Assembly: GCF_000374305.1 (NCBI RefSeq)
Contig: NZ_KB894093.1
Coordinates: 1,550,001 to 1,614,000, forward strand
Origin: Actinomadura flavalba DSM 45200
Lineage (GTDB): Bacteria; Actinomycetota; Actinomycetes; Streptosporangiales; Streptosporangiaceae
Direction of reading: 5' to 3'
DNA: 64,000 bases
The first letter of the stretch is position 1. Every line of letters begins with the position of its first letter. This document shows, one piece after another, positions 17,411 through 25,581 of the stretch. The notes under the pieces are model-generated. The model was not told the DNA's origin and searched no databases. It saw nothing but the letters and a program-made list of their open reading frames with translations. The position numbers were made by a program, and so were the translations under genes.

Positions 17411-18391
17411 ATGTCGCGTCAACGCAACTGGATCGCCTCGACCGCCGCCGGACTCTCGGCGCTGTCCGCATGCGCCGTCGCGGGCGTCGCGGGCACGGCG
17501 CACGCCGCGCCCGCCTGGTGCTCCGGCCCCGTGCTGGACGCGGGGGCGCTGCCGGAGGTCGTCGATCGGGACGCGTGCGATCTGCGCGGACGCGTCGTGC
17601 GCGCCGAGGGCGGCGCGGCGGTGCGCGTCCCCGCCGACGAGACGTCGGTGCTCGCGCACGTGCTGCGCCGCGACGGCCGCAGCGAGCTGGGCGTCACGAC
17701 CGAGCGCGGCGGTTCGCGGTTTCGGCTGCACCGCGAGGCGCCCGAGCCGCGGCGCACGGCGGCGGCGGCCCTGGCCGCCTGCAAGGACGGGGCCTTCAAC
17801 GCGGGCAAGGTGACGTGGCCGAAGGGCGAGGCGGTGAAATGGTCGTACCACGCGCCGCCGGATGTCGACCTCGGCGTCAAGGACCCGGCCGAGGCGGTGG
17901 GACGCGGCGTCAAGGACGCGTTCGAGGCCACGACCGACTGCGAGGACCTCGGGCCGAAGCCCGACATCGAACAGGCTTACCAGGGCACGACCGACAGGGA
18001 ACCCAACATCGCCGCCGCGGGCGAGTGCGGCAAGCCCGACGGCACGTCCGTCATCGGCTGGCGGAACGTCAAGGGCATGAGCGACCAGGTCCTGGCGATG
18101 ACGTGCCAGTGGGGCCGGGGCGGCACGGCCATCGAGGGCGACACGGCGATGCGGGCCGTGAAGGACATGTGGTGGGAGCAGGGCCAGGGCACGTGCCCGA
18201 AGGGCCGGTACTACGCGTCGGCGGTGGCGACGCACGAGACGTTGCACGTCCTCGGGCTCGGGCACGTGTCGGGGAACGAGCACGACAACCTGACGATGTC
18301 GCCGACGGTCGCCCCGTGCGACGCGGGACCGTCCACCCTCGGCAAGGGCGACTACCTCGGGCTGATCAAGCTGTACGGCGAGCGGTCCTGA
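17411..18391 (+). CDS. Secreted matrixin-like zinc metalloprotease
   Basis: 326 residues. Start at ATG 17411, which has GGGAG six bases upstream and begins a typical signal peptide cleaved near AHA-AP (residue 33); a GTG 69 bp upstream is in frame but would disrupt the signal. Zinc site HETLHVLGLGH gives His275, Glu276, His279 and His285 (HExxHxxGxxH), with a Met-turn LTMSP at 295-299. Residues 35-120 look like a propeptide. Several cysteines (TDCEDL, GECGK, MTCQW, GTCPK) suggest disulfides outside the cell. Substrate unknown. Confidence 0.87.
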   Translation: MSRQRNWIASTAAGLSALSACAVAGVAGTAHAAPAWCSGPVLDAGALPEVVDRDACDLRGRVVRAEGGAAVRVPADETSVLAHVLRRDGRSELGVTTERGGSRFRLHREAPEPRRTAAAALAACKDGAFNAGKVTWPKGEAVKWSYHAPPDVDLGVKDPAEAVGRGVKDAFEATTDCEDLGPKPDIEQAYQGTTDREPNIAAAGECGKPDGTSVIGWRNVKGMSDQVLAMTCQWGRGGTAIEGDTAMRAVKDMWWEQGQGTCPKGRYYASAVATHETLHVLGLGHVSGNEHDNLTMSPTVAPCDAGPSTLGKGDYLGLIKLYGERS

Positions 18392-18482
18392 CGGGTCCGT
18401 TCGGCGCGCGTCAGGCACCGTCTGTCGCACCACCGTGACAACACGTGAACGGCCGGTCCGGGTTCGGGCTAACGTCTCAGCC

Positions 18483-18526
18483 ACAGGTCCGGCGGCCATT
18501 TCGGGGGGAATGGCCGCCGGACCTGT
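18483..18526. terminator. 18-bp perfect hairpin between convergent genes
   Basis: Arms 18483-18500 and 18509-18526 (ACAGGTCCGGCGGCCATT and complement) pair perfectly around TCGGGGGG. It sits between the protease gene (ending 18391) and the convergent secreted-protein gene (ending 18647), as expected for a bidirectional terminator, though T-runs are absent. Confidence 0.65.
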
Positions 18527-18646
18527 TGCCGGGACGGCACGGACGCCGGGGCCGCACAGGGGCCGGCCCCGCCCCGCCTCCCGCGACGCCGAAGCGCACG
18601 CGGCCCTCCCGGACCCGGGAGCCGCGTGCGCTTCGCCGCTCGGAGC

Positions 18647-18904
18647 TCAGCGCGCGGCGCTGTGCACGTGACGCGCCTTGGCGCCCCTCGGGCCGGCCGT
18701 GTAGTAGGAGTCGCGGTAGCGGACCTTGCCCTGGTCGTCGGCGTAGGCGGTGCGGACGTGCAGGGCGGCGCCGCTCGGCCCGGCCTTGCCCGCCGAGGCG
18801 CCGAAGCCGGCGTCGGCGTGCGCGAGGGCGGGGGCGGTGGCCAGGACGCCGGCGGCGGCGAAGGTGAGGACGGCGGCGCGACGCAGGTTCCGGTTCATGC
18901 TCAC
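18647..18904 (-). CDS. Small secreted protein with two AGPxGA repeats
   Basis: 85 residues counted from GTG 18904 (AAAGG five bases upstream); ATG 18898 is an alternative. The signal peptide ends near AHA-DA (residue 31). The mature part is about 54 residues with AGPSGA and AGPRGA motifs 23 residues apart and a ten-residue C-terminal tail ending HSAAR. The neighbouring gene at 19021-19284 has the same plan, so the two are probably diverged duplicates. Function unknown; secretion and small size suggest a cell-surface or signalling role. Confidence 0.72.
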   Translation of the reverse strand: MSMNRNLRRAAVLTFAAAGVLATAPALAHADAGFGASAGKAGPSGAALHVRTAYADDQGKVRYRDSYYTAGPRGAKARHVHSAAR

Positions 18905-19020
18905 AATGACCTTTCGGGTGCTACGGCGGAAATGAACGGTTGAGGGCCGGACATGCGGCGGTCCCGCCCGCGCGACGCGGACGGGACCGGCTCTTCAGCT
19001 CTGCGCTGACGGGGTCACCG

Positions 19021-19284
19021 TCAGTCGGCGGCGCTGAACACCTTGGCGGAGGAAGCGCCCGCCGGCCCGGCGTGCTGCGCCTTGGCGCCGTACACGACAC
19101 CGCCCTTGCCCTTGCCCTTGCCGCCGTCGGAGGCCGCGGCGAAGAGGCCCCACGAGGAGGCGCCCGCCGGGCCCGCGCTCTGCGCGCTCTGGGCGTGGAA
19201 GGCGTCGGCCATCGCGGCGGGCGCGGAGAGCGCCATGCCGGAGAACGCGAGACCGACGATGGTGATGCGCTGGACCTTGTTCAT
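19021..19284 (-). CDS. Small secreted protein with two AGPAGASS repeats
   Basis: 87 residues. Signal peptide 1-27 (cleavage near AMA-DA). The mature chain carries AGPAGASS twice, 29 residues apart, separated by a flexible Gly-Lys stretch (GGKGKGKGG), and ends ten residues after the second motif with FSAAD. A GGAG/GGG-rich ribosome binding region precedes ATG 19284. It lies upstream of its likely paralogue at 18647-18904 on the same strand, with 116 bp between them. No known family recognised. Confidence 0.72.
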   Translation of the reverse strand: MNKVQRITIVGLAFSGMALSAPAAMADAFHAQSAQSAGPAGASSWGLFAAASDGGKGKGKGGVVYGAKAQHAGPAGASSAKVFSAAD

Positions 19285-19537
19285 GTAACCCGTTTCTCCC
19301 TTGTTCGCGCCGCGAGCCGGGCGCGCCGTGCGTCATCCGCTCGACCTGTGCACTCGGTACTTGATCGTGTGCGGACTGTCACGTCCCTTCATTGCCGGGC
19401 GACGCGAGCGGGAACCCCGGGATCGGGTAATACTCCCTTGGTCACTTTCTGGGGCCCGGGTGGTGGATCAGCGAGGCGTCACCGTGGGTAGTCGGATGAG
19501 CAAGATCATCGAAACCGTCTCATCCGAAAGGCCCGAC

Positions 19538-20203
19538 ATGACCCCGCTCCGCCCGACGTTCACCGCGTTGCTCGCCGTGTCCGTTCTGTCCGCACCGCTC
19601 GCCCCGGCCGCGCACGCCTCCGCACCCGTCGCCTGCCCGGGCGGCAAGGGCGACGTCGCCGCACTCGGCGACGCCCTGCGCGCGGGCGGCACCGTCGCGC
19701 TCGCCAAGGGCTGCGCGTTCACGCTCGGCAAGCCCGCGGGCGCGCGCTCGGCGCTGCCCCGCGTCACCCGGGACACGACCGTGCGCGGCAACGGCGCCAC
19801 GCTGACCTGGCTCGGCACGCAGCCGCTCGCCGAGGTGGCGCCCGGGGCGCGGCTGGTGCTGCGGGACGTCACGATCCGGACGCGCCAGGGCGTGTCGGGG
19901 GACGCCGAGCCGGTCCGCGTCGTCGTCGGACGCGGCTCGACGTTCACCATGCGCGGCGGTGCGCTCAAGGCGGCTCCGCCGGCCGCGCCCACGGCCGCCG
20001 CGCTGCCCGGGGCGCCGATGCCGGGGCTCCTCCCGGCGACCGCCCCGCAGGCGTCGCAGGAGAGGGACCAGTGCGGCGGCTCGACGGTCGCGTCCCGTCC
20101 GGGCGCGTCCTCCGGCGTGACCCTGCGCGGCCGCGCGATCGGGGTGGGCTGCACCGTCGAGGCCCGTCCGGGCGTCATCTCGATCATCGGCGCCCAGCGC
20201 TAG
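19538..20203 (+). CDS. Secreted protein with beta-helix-like strand, function unknown
   Basis: 221 residues from ATG 19538 (GAAAGG upstream). An in-frame ATG at 19496 would put 14 charged residues before the signal and is less likely. The signal peptide ends near AHA-SA. The segment VRGNGATLTWLGTQPL through LVLRDVTIRTRQG resembles one or two turns of a pectate-lyase or adhesin-type parallel beta-helix, but the protein is short for such a fold. A Pro/Ala linker follows, and two late cysteines (QCGG, VGCTV) could pair. No enzyme motif seen. Confidence 0.65.
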   Translation: MTPLRPTFTALLAVSVLSAPLAPAAHASAPVACPGGKGDVAALGDALRAGGTVALAKGCAFTLGKPAGARSALPRVTRDTTVRGNGATLTWLGTQPLAEVAPGARLVLRDVTIRTRQGVSGDAEPVRVVVGRGSTFTMRGGALKAAPPAAPTAAALPGAPMPGLLPATAPQASQERDQCGGSTVASRPGASSGVTLRGRAIGVGCTVEARPGVISIIGAQR

Positions 20204-20227
20204 GACGTCCGAGCCCGCGCCGGGATG

Positions 20228-20245
20228 GTTCATTCATGAATCATC
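20228..20245. promoter_or_regulatory. Candidate MarR operator upstream of the MarR gene
   Basis: GTTCATTCATGAATCATC contains the perfect palindrome ATTCATGAAT (20232-20241). The half-site GTTCATYCATG recurs at 20860-20870 in front of hmgA. Its position just upstream of ATG 20269 supports autoregulation. Confidence 0.5.
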
Positions 20246-20268
20246 TCGGCGCGGCTAGGCTGCCGGAC

Positions 20269-20805
20269 ATGGCCGACGAACCGCCGACCCCGGCGCCCGA
20301 CTTCTGGTCCTTCGTGGAACTGGCCGACCGGCGCCTGGCGGACGAGTTCGGCTACCCCACCGGCCACGCCACGCGGCTGCTGCTCACGTTGAACCGCGCG
20401 TCGATGATCGTCACCTACGACCTGGAGTCGACCGTCCACCGCCCGCGCGGCCACTCCTGGGCCGGCTTCCGGCTGCTGTTCGTCACCTGGCTCGCCGGTC
20501 CGCTGGAGCCGGGACGCGCGGCGGCCCTGGCCGGGATGAGCCGGGCGGCGGTGTCCAACCTGACGCGCACGCTCGTCTCCGACGGCCTGCTCACCCGCTC
20601 GCGCGGCGGACGCGACGGCCGCTCGGCGCAGCTCGCCCTGACCCCGAGCGGGCAGGAGCGCATCGCCGAGGTGTTCGCCGCCCAGAACGCGCGCGAGCAC
20701 GAGTGGGCCGGCGTCCTCACCGAGACCGAGCAGCGGATGCTGATCATGCTGCTGGACAAGCTCATCGCGGGCCGGGAGAGCTTCGGCGCCCGCGAGAGGC
20801 CCTAG
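20269..20805 (+). CDS. MarR-family transcriptional regulator
   Basis: 178 residues. Winged helix-turn-helix of MarR type: AALAGMSRAAVSNLTRTLVSDGLLTRSRGGRDGRSAQLALTP style, with the recognition helix MSRAAVSNLTR and the wing RGGRDGRS. An upstream in-frame ATG at 20236 falls inside a palindrome, so ATG 20269 is preferred. It directly precedes hmgA-orf-fahA on the same strand and shares an operator-like motif with it. It is therefore the likely ligand-responsive repressor of homogentisate catabolism; the ligand is not known. Confidence 0.82.
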   Translation: MADEPPTPAPDFWSFVELADRRLADEFGYPTGHATRLLLTLNRASMIVTYDLESTVHRPRGHSWAGFRLLFVTWLAGPLEPGRAAALAGMSRAAVSNLTRTLVSDGLLTRSRGGRDGRSAQLALTPSGQERIAEVFAAQNAREHEWAGVLTETEQRMLIMLLDKLIAGRESFGARERP

Positions 20806-20856
20806 GAGTTCCTCGGGTCTTTCGGGGTGGGGCGCGGCGGCGTAGAGTCGGTCTAA

Positions 20857-20876
20857 GTAGTTCATCCATGTACTAC
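20857..20876. promoter_or_regulatory. Candidate MarR operator in front of hmgA
   Basis: GTAGTTCATCCATGTACTAC is an imperfect palindrome with eight of ten base pairs matching (arms GTAGT/ACTAC). It ends 12 bp before the hmgA start codon, where a bound repressor would block initiation. Confidence 0.5.
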
Positions 20877-20888
20877 TGGGGAGCGGAG

Positions 20889-22079
20889 ATGGCGCACTAT
20901 CGGCGGGTCGGGGACGTGCCGTCCAAGCGGCACACCCAGCATCGGGACGCGTCCGGGCGGCTCTACTACGAGGAACTGATGGGCGAGGAGGGCTTCTCGT
21001 CCGACTCCTCGCTGCTCTACCACCGCGAACTGCCGTCCGCGATCACCGCGTCGGAGATCTGGGACGTCCCGGACACCGCGACCACGCCGAACCATCCGCT
21101 GCGGCCCCGGCACCTGAAGCTGCACGACCTGTTCCCCGCGGAGACGTGGGCGGGCACCGACGTCGTCACCGGGCGCAGGCTGGTCCTGGGCAACGGCGAC
21201 GTGCGGCTGTCGTACGTCGCCGGGTCGGCGCCCTCGCCGCTCTACCGCAACGCCACCGGCGACGAGGTCGTCTACGTCGAGTCCGGCGAGGCCACCGTCG
21301 AGACCGTGTTCGGCGCGCTGCGCGCCGAGGCGGGCGACTACGTCGTGCTGCCGACGTCCACCACGCACCGCTGGGTGCCGTCCGGCGACGCGCCGCTCCG
21401 CGCGTACGTCATCGAGGCGTCCGGGCACATCGCCCCGCCGAAGCGGTACCTGTCCCGGTACGGGCAGTTCCTGGAGCACGCCCCGTACTGCGAACGCGAC
21501 CTGCACGGCCCCGCCGAACCCCTCCACGTCACCGGCGAGGACGTGGACGTGCTCGTCAAGCACCGCACGTCCGCCGGGATCGTCGGCAGCCGCGTCACCC
21601 ACGCGACGCACCCGTTCGACGTCGTCGGCTGGGACGGCTGCCTGTACCCGTTCACGTTCAACGTCCGCGACTTCGAGCCGATCACCGGCCGCGTCCACCA
21701 GCCGCCGCCCGTCCACCAGGTGTTCGAGGGGCCCGGCTTCGTCGTGTGCAACTTCGTCCCGCGCAAGGTGGACTACCACCCGCAGGCGATCCCCGTCCCG
21801 TACTACCACTCCAACGTCGACAGCGACGAGATCATGTTCTACTGCGGCGGCGACTACGAGGCCCGCAAGGGCTCGGGCATCGGCCAGGGCTCGGTGTCGG
21901 TGCACCCCGGCGGCCACGCGCACGGCCCGCAGCCCGGCGCGTACGAGCGCTCGATCGGCGCCGAGTCCTTCGACGAACTGGCCGTCATGGTCGACACGTT
22001 CCGCTCGCTCGACCTCGGCGAAGGCGGCCTGGCCTGCGAGGACCCGGCGTACGCGTGGACCTGGGCGAGGCGCGGATGA
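20889..22079 (+). CDS. hmgA: Homogentisate 1,2-dioxygenase
   Basis: 396 residues, cupin-fold iron dioxygenase that opens the ring of homogentisate to maleylacetoacetate in tyrosine and phenylalanine breakdown. Seen in the sequence: the N-terminal half-cupin region with DEVVYVESGEATVET, the iron-site segment YYHSNVDSDEIMFYCGGDY (His and Glu ligands) and the last ligand segment HPGGHAHGPQP. GGGGAG precedes ATG 20889. The next gene overlaps by 4 bp. The length is somewhat shorter than the roughly 430-440 residues of animal and proteobacterial enzymes, as usual for actinobacterial forms. Confidence 0.92.
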   Translation: MAHYRRVGDVPSKRHTQHRDASGRLYYEELMGEEGFSSDSSLLYHRELPSAITASEIWDVPDTATTPNHPLRPRHLKLHDLFPAETWAGTDVVTGRRLVLGNGDVRLSYVAGSAPSPLYRNATGDEVVYVESGEATVETVFGALRAEAGDYVVLPTSTTHRWVPSGDAPLRAYVIEASGHIAPPKRYLSRYGQFLEHAPYCERDLHGPAEPLHVTGEDVDVLVKHRTSAGIVGSRVTHATHPFDVVGWDGCLYPFTFNVRDFEPITGRVHQPPPVHQVFEGPGFVVCNFVPRKVDYHPQAIPVPYYHSNVDSDEIMFYCGGDYEARKGSGIGQGSVSVHPGGHAHGPQPGAYERSIGAESFDELAVMVDTFRSLDLGEGGLACEDPAYAWTWARRG

Positions 22080-22882
22080 TCCCCGCGTTCGCGACCGGCC
22101 TGCTCGACGACGCCGCCATGTTCCCGCCCGGCTCGCTGCCGCTGGACGCGGCCGTCCCCGCGCACCGCCGCCACCGCGCCGCGCCCCACGCGCCCGCCGT
22201 CGGGCCGCTGGTCGTGGCGGCGACCGCGCTGCCGACGCTGCACGCGATCCTCGCCGAGACGCCCGGCGCCCCGCTCGCCGTCGCGCTCACCGCGCCGGAC
22301 GGCCCCGCGCAGGCGCTCGACGCGCTCCGCGCCGCCGACCCCGCGCTGGTGGACGTCGTCGCGCTGGAGATCGCCGTCCCGGACGACCCCGCCGCGTTCT
22401 TCGCCGGCCTCGGCACCCCCGGCCCCGACGTCTACGCCGAGATCCCCCGGGACGCGCGCCGCGACGACGTCCTGGCGGGCCTCGCCGCGACCGGCCACCG
22501 CGCCAAGTTCCGCACCGGCGGCGTCACCGCCGACCTCTACCCCGGCGTGGACGAACTGGCCGCCGCGATCTCCGCCGCCGTCGCGGCGGGCGTCCCGTTC
22601 AAGGCGACGGCCGGGCTGCACCGCGCCGTCCGCGCGACCGACCCGGCCACGGGCTTCGACCAGCACGGCTTCCTCAACCTGCTGCTCGCCGCGCACGCCG
22701 CCCGGACCGGCGGCGACGTCGCCGCCGCCCTCGCCGAACGCGACCCCGCGATCGTCGCCGCCGCCGTCGCGGACGCCGCCCCGGCCCGCCGGTCGTTCCT
22801 GTCCTTCGGGACGTGCAGCGTCCGCGAACCGCTCGACGACCTCGCCGCCCTCGGCCTCATCCCCGCAGGAGACCCCGCATGA
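22076..22882 (+). CDS. Conserved protein between hmgA and fahA, unknown function
   Basis: 268 residues, Ala-rich, no signal peptide or membrane helix. It shows alternating strand-helix segments (PLVVAATALPTL, VDVVALEIAVP, KFRTGGVTADLYPG, GVPFKATAGLHRAVR) that suggest a TIM-barrel-like alpha/beta fold, and a late CSVREPLDDL segment. Start and stop overlap hmgA and fahA by 4 bp, so the three are co-translated. The enzyme missing from this operon is maleylacetoacetate isomerase; this protein sits exactly between the flanking steps. That role is inference from position only. Confidence 0.8.
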   Translation: MIPAFATGLLDDAAMFPPGSLPLDAAVPAHRRHRAAPHAPAVGPLVVAATALPTLHAILAETPGAPLAVALTAPDGPAQALDALRAADPALVDVVALEIAVPDDPAAFFAGLGTPGPDVYAEIPRDARRDDVLAGLAATGHRAKFRTGGVTADLYPGVDELAAAISAAVAAGVPFKATAGLHRAVRATDPATGFDQHGFLNLLLAAHAARTGGDVAAALAERDPAIVAAAVADAAPARRSFLSFGTCSVREPLDDLAALGLIPAGDPA

Positions 22883-24030
22883 CGTCCCCCTTCGGCCCCG
22901 CCGCGCTCCCGTACGGCGTCTTCTCCCCGGCCGGGGAGGCACCGCGCGTCGGCGTCCGCCTCGGTGACACCGTCGTGGACCTGGCCGCCACCCTCGGCGG
23001 CGACGTGTTCGCCCGGCCCAGCCTCAACGCGTTCATGGCGACCGGCCACGCGGAGTGGGTGCGGACGCGGCGCCGCGTCACCGACCTGGTCTCCGGTGAC
23101 ATCCCGGACGAAGCCGTCCACGCCCTCTCCGACGTCACCCTGCACCTGCCGATCGAGGTCGGTGACTACGTCGACTTCTACGCCTCCGAGCACCACGCCA
23201 CCAACGTCGGACGCCTCTTCCGGCCCGGCTCCGACCCCCTCACCCCCAACTGGAAGCACCTGCCGATCGGCTACCACGGCCGCGCCGGGACCGTCGTCGT
23301 GTCCGGCACCGACGTCGTCCGGCCGTCCGGCCAGCGCAGACCGCCCGGAGCGGACGCACCGACGTTCGGGCCCTCGGTGCGGCTCGACATCGAGGCCGAG
23401 GTCGGCTTCGTCGTCGGGACCGGATCGGCGCTCGGCGCACCCGTTCCCGTCACCGAGTTCGCGACGCGGGTGTTCGGCGTCGTCCTGCTCAACGACTGGT
23501 CGGCGCGCGACCTCCAGGCGTGGGAGTACGTGCCGCTCGGGCCGTTCCTCGGCAAGAGCTTCGCCACGTCGATCTCCGCGTGGGTGCTGCCGCTGCTCGC
23601 GCTGGACGCCGCCCGCGTCCCCACGCCCGTCCAGGACCCCGAACCGCTGCCGTACCTGCGCGAAACCGACCCGTGGGGGCTCGACCTGGACATCTCGGTC
23701 ACCTGGAACGGGCAGGAGGTGTCCCGGCCGCCCTACCGCACGATGTACTGGTCGCCGGCGCAGATGCTCGCGCACCTCACCGTCAACGGCGCCTCCACCC
23801 GCACCGGCGACCTGTTCGCGTCCGGCACGGTGTCCGGGCCGGAGAAGGACCAGCGCGGCGCGTTCCTCGAACTGACCTGGGGCGGCGAGGAACCGATCGT
23901 CGTCGCGGGCGAGGAGCGCACCTTCCTCCGGGACGGCGACGAGGTCGTCCTCACCGCCACCGCGCCCGGCCCGGACGGCACCCGCGTCGGGCTCGGCGAG
24001 GTCCGGGGACGCGTCCGCCCGGCCCGCTGA
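22879..24030 (+). CDS. fahA: Fumarylacetoacetase
   Basis: 383 residues. Hydrolyses fumarylacetoacetate to fumarate and acetoacetate, the last step of homogentisate breakdown. It has the small N-terminal barrel (PYGVFSPAGEAPRVGVRLGD) and the FAH catalytic domain with metal ligands in DYVDFYAS (Asp), DIEAEVGF (two Glu) and LLNDWSARD (Asp), plus GYHGRAGTVV and GPFLGKSFATSISAW. It overlaps the preceding gene by 4 bp. Its stop codon lies 1 bp from the end of the convergent DUF1266 gene, leaving no room for a separate terminator. Confidence 0.93.
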   Translation: MTSPFGPAALPYGVFSPAGEAPRVGVRLGDTVVDLAATLGGDVFARPSLNAFMATGHAEWVRTRRRVTDLVSGDIPDEAVHALSDVTLHLPIEVGDYVDFYASEHHATNVGRLFRPGSDPLTPNWKHLPIGYHGRAGTVVVSGTDVVRPSGQRRPPGADAPTFGPSVRLDIEAEVGFVVGTGSALGAPVPVTEFATRVFGVVLLNDWSARDLQAWEYVPLGPFLGKSFATSISAWVLPLLALDAARVPTPVQDPEPLPYLRETDPWGLDLDISVTWNGQEVSRPPYRTMYWSPAQMLAHLTVNGASTRTGDLFASGTVSGPEKDQRGAFLELTWGGEEPIVVAGEERTFLRDGDEVVLTATAPGPDGTRVGLGEVRGRVRPAR

Positions 24031-24031
24031 G

Positions 24032-25384
24032 TCACCAGTCGCGGTCCAGGTCCAGATTCCACGGGACCGTGTTCCACGGGCTGCCCGGATCGGTCGCCAG
24101 CTCCCGGACCTTCTCCTCGAACCGCCCCTGGTCCGGCGGCGTGCCGCCCGACCACAGCAGCCGCCCCTGGAGGTGGCAGGCGGCCATGTCCTGCCACGAC
24201 ACGTACCGCGCCTGGATGCGGCGCGCCGCCGGAAGCAGCCGCGACCAGCACTCCTCGGCCGTCAGCCAGCCGACGATGTGCCCCCAGCGGGCCAGCATCG
24301 CCGCGCGCGCCACGTCCCAGATGAGGAAACGGCCCCGGTTCACCTGGAACGCCAGGTCGGTGTTGAGTTCCAGCCGGTTGATCTCGGTGTCGACGAACTC
24401 GTGCCGGTCCATTACCTGGCCGAGGAACCAGTGCAGCTCGGCGGCCGCCGGGCCGTCGTCCGGGCCGCCCGTGCCCGCCAGCAGCGGCATCAGGTGGCGG
24501 CGCAGCTCACCGGCCGCCGCGCCGTAGCGCAGCTCGACCAGACGCCCGAGGAAGTCCACGTCGTCCGGGCCGAGCCGGTCGCGCTCGCTGAGCCGCCGCG
24601 TCTTGCGCAGCAGACCGGAGTACTCGGCGCGCTCGGCGTCGGACAGGGCCGCCGCCAGCGCCGCGCTCTGCTCGAACTCGGCGCGGTGCCCGTGCTCCAG
24701 CAGCGACCGGATCTGCCGGTCGAGCCGCTCGGCGTCGTAGGCGCCCCAGGCCGAGTGCAGCAGCTTGAGCGCGGTGAGACGGTCGGCGTCGAGCGTCGCC
24801 GGATCGGCGCCGAGCCGGTCGGGACGGTAGTCGTTCATCGTCGCGAAGTGCGCGCACATGCCGAGGACCCAGAGCTGGACGGGCGTCACCGGCGCGTCCG
24901 GCAGCGTGTCCGGATGGTTCCGGCGGTGCCAGGGGGCGACGCCCGCCTCGTGCAGCGCGTTCACGACGGGCCAGTACATGTCGGGCTCGTCCGGGTCGAA
25001 GAAGTGCTGGATGATCTCGACCGGATCGACCGTGCTCGTCCGGCCCGTCGCCCCGGTGACGCGGACGACGAACGCGCTCTTGGTCGGATCGTCGGGCACC
25101 GCGTCCACCTCCCACCGGCCCCCCTGCGCGATCAGCAGATCGGCGACATAGGCCGACAGCGCGAGCTGGAGACGCACCCACGGATCGTCCGCCGCGCCGT
25201 CGTCGGGCGGGAACACGTCGAGGTAGTCCTCCAGCGGCGCCAGCAGCGACAGCGGGCACTCCTCGTAGCTGTCGCGGGTCAGGCCGACGTCGTCGAGCAG
25301 CTCGTCCACGTAGCCGCGCACGTCCGCGACGAACTCCTCCAGCATCCCGTGCGCCTCGGCCACGCTCATGCCATCGACGATCAT
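24032..25384 (-). CDS. DUF1266-like cytosolic protein
   Basis: 450 residues, acidic, rich in Trp, Leu and Asp; no signal or membrane segment. The C-terminal part (about 340-440) has the DUF1266 pattern: FLIWDVARAAMLARWGHIVGWLTAEECWSRLLPAARRIQARYVSWQDMA. The N-terminal 200 residues are a separate predicted helical domain without a family match I can name. It is read toward fahA (1 bp between the two stop codons). Function unknown. Confidence 0.72.
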   Translation of the reverse strand: MIVDGMSVAEAHGMLEEFVADVRGYVDELLDDVGLTRDSYEECPLSLLAPLEDYLDVFPPDDGAADDPWVRLQLALSAYVADLLIAQGGRWEVDAVPDDPTKSAFVVRVTGATGRTSTVDPVEIIQHFFDPDEPDMYWPVVNALHEAGVAPWHRRNHPDTLPDAPVTPVQLWVLGMCAHFATMNDYRPDRLGADPATLDADRLTALKLLHSAWGAYDAERLDRQIRSLLEHGHRAEFEQSAALAAALSDAERAEYSGLLRKTRRLSERDRLGPDDVDFLGRLVELRYGAAAGELRRHLMPLLAGTGGPDDGPAAAELHWFLGQVMDRHEFVDTEINRLELNTDLAFQVNRGRFLIWDVARAAMLARWGHIVGWLTAEECWSRLLPAARRIQARYVSWQDMAACHLQGRLLWSGGTPPDQGRFEEKVRELATDPGSPWNTVPWNLDLDRDW

Positions 25385-25581
25385 GCGCAGTACTCCCCGA
25401 GCGGTCCACGTCCCGGCACCCCGGGGCGCGCGCCATCATCGCAACCCGCGCACCGGGTCCGCCAGAGAGCGCCGGGTTCCCGACCGGCACCGGACAGCGC
25501 GTTCCGCATCTCGTGCGCATGACGTGGGCGAACGGGGAAGGGGGCACCTGGGAACCATTCCGCGACACCGGGGAGCCGTCC

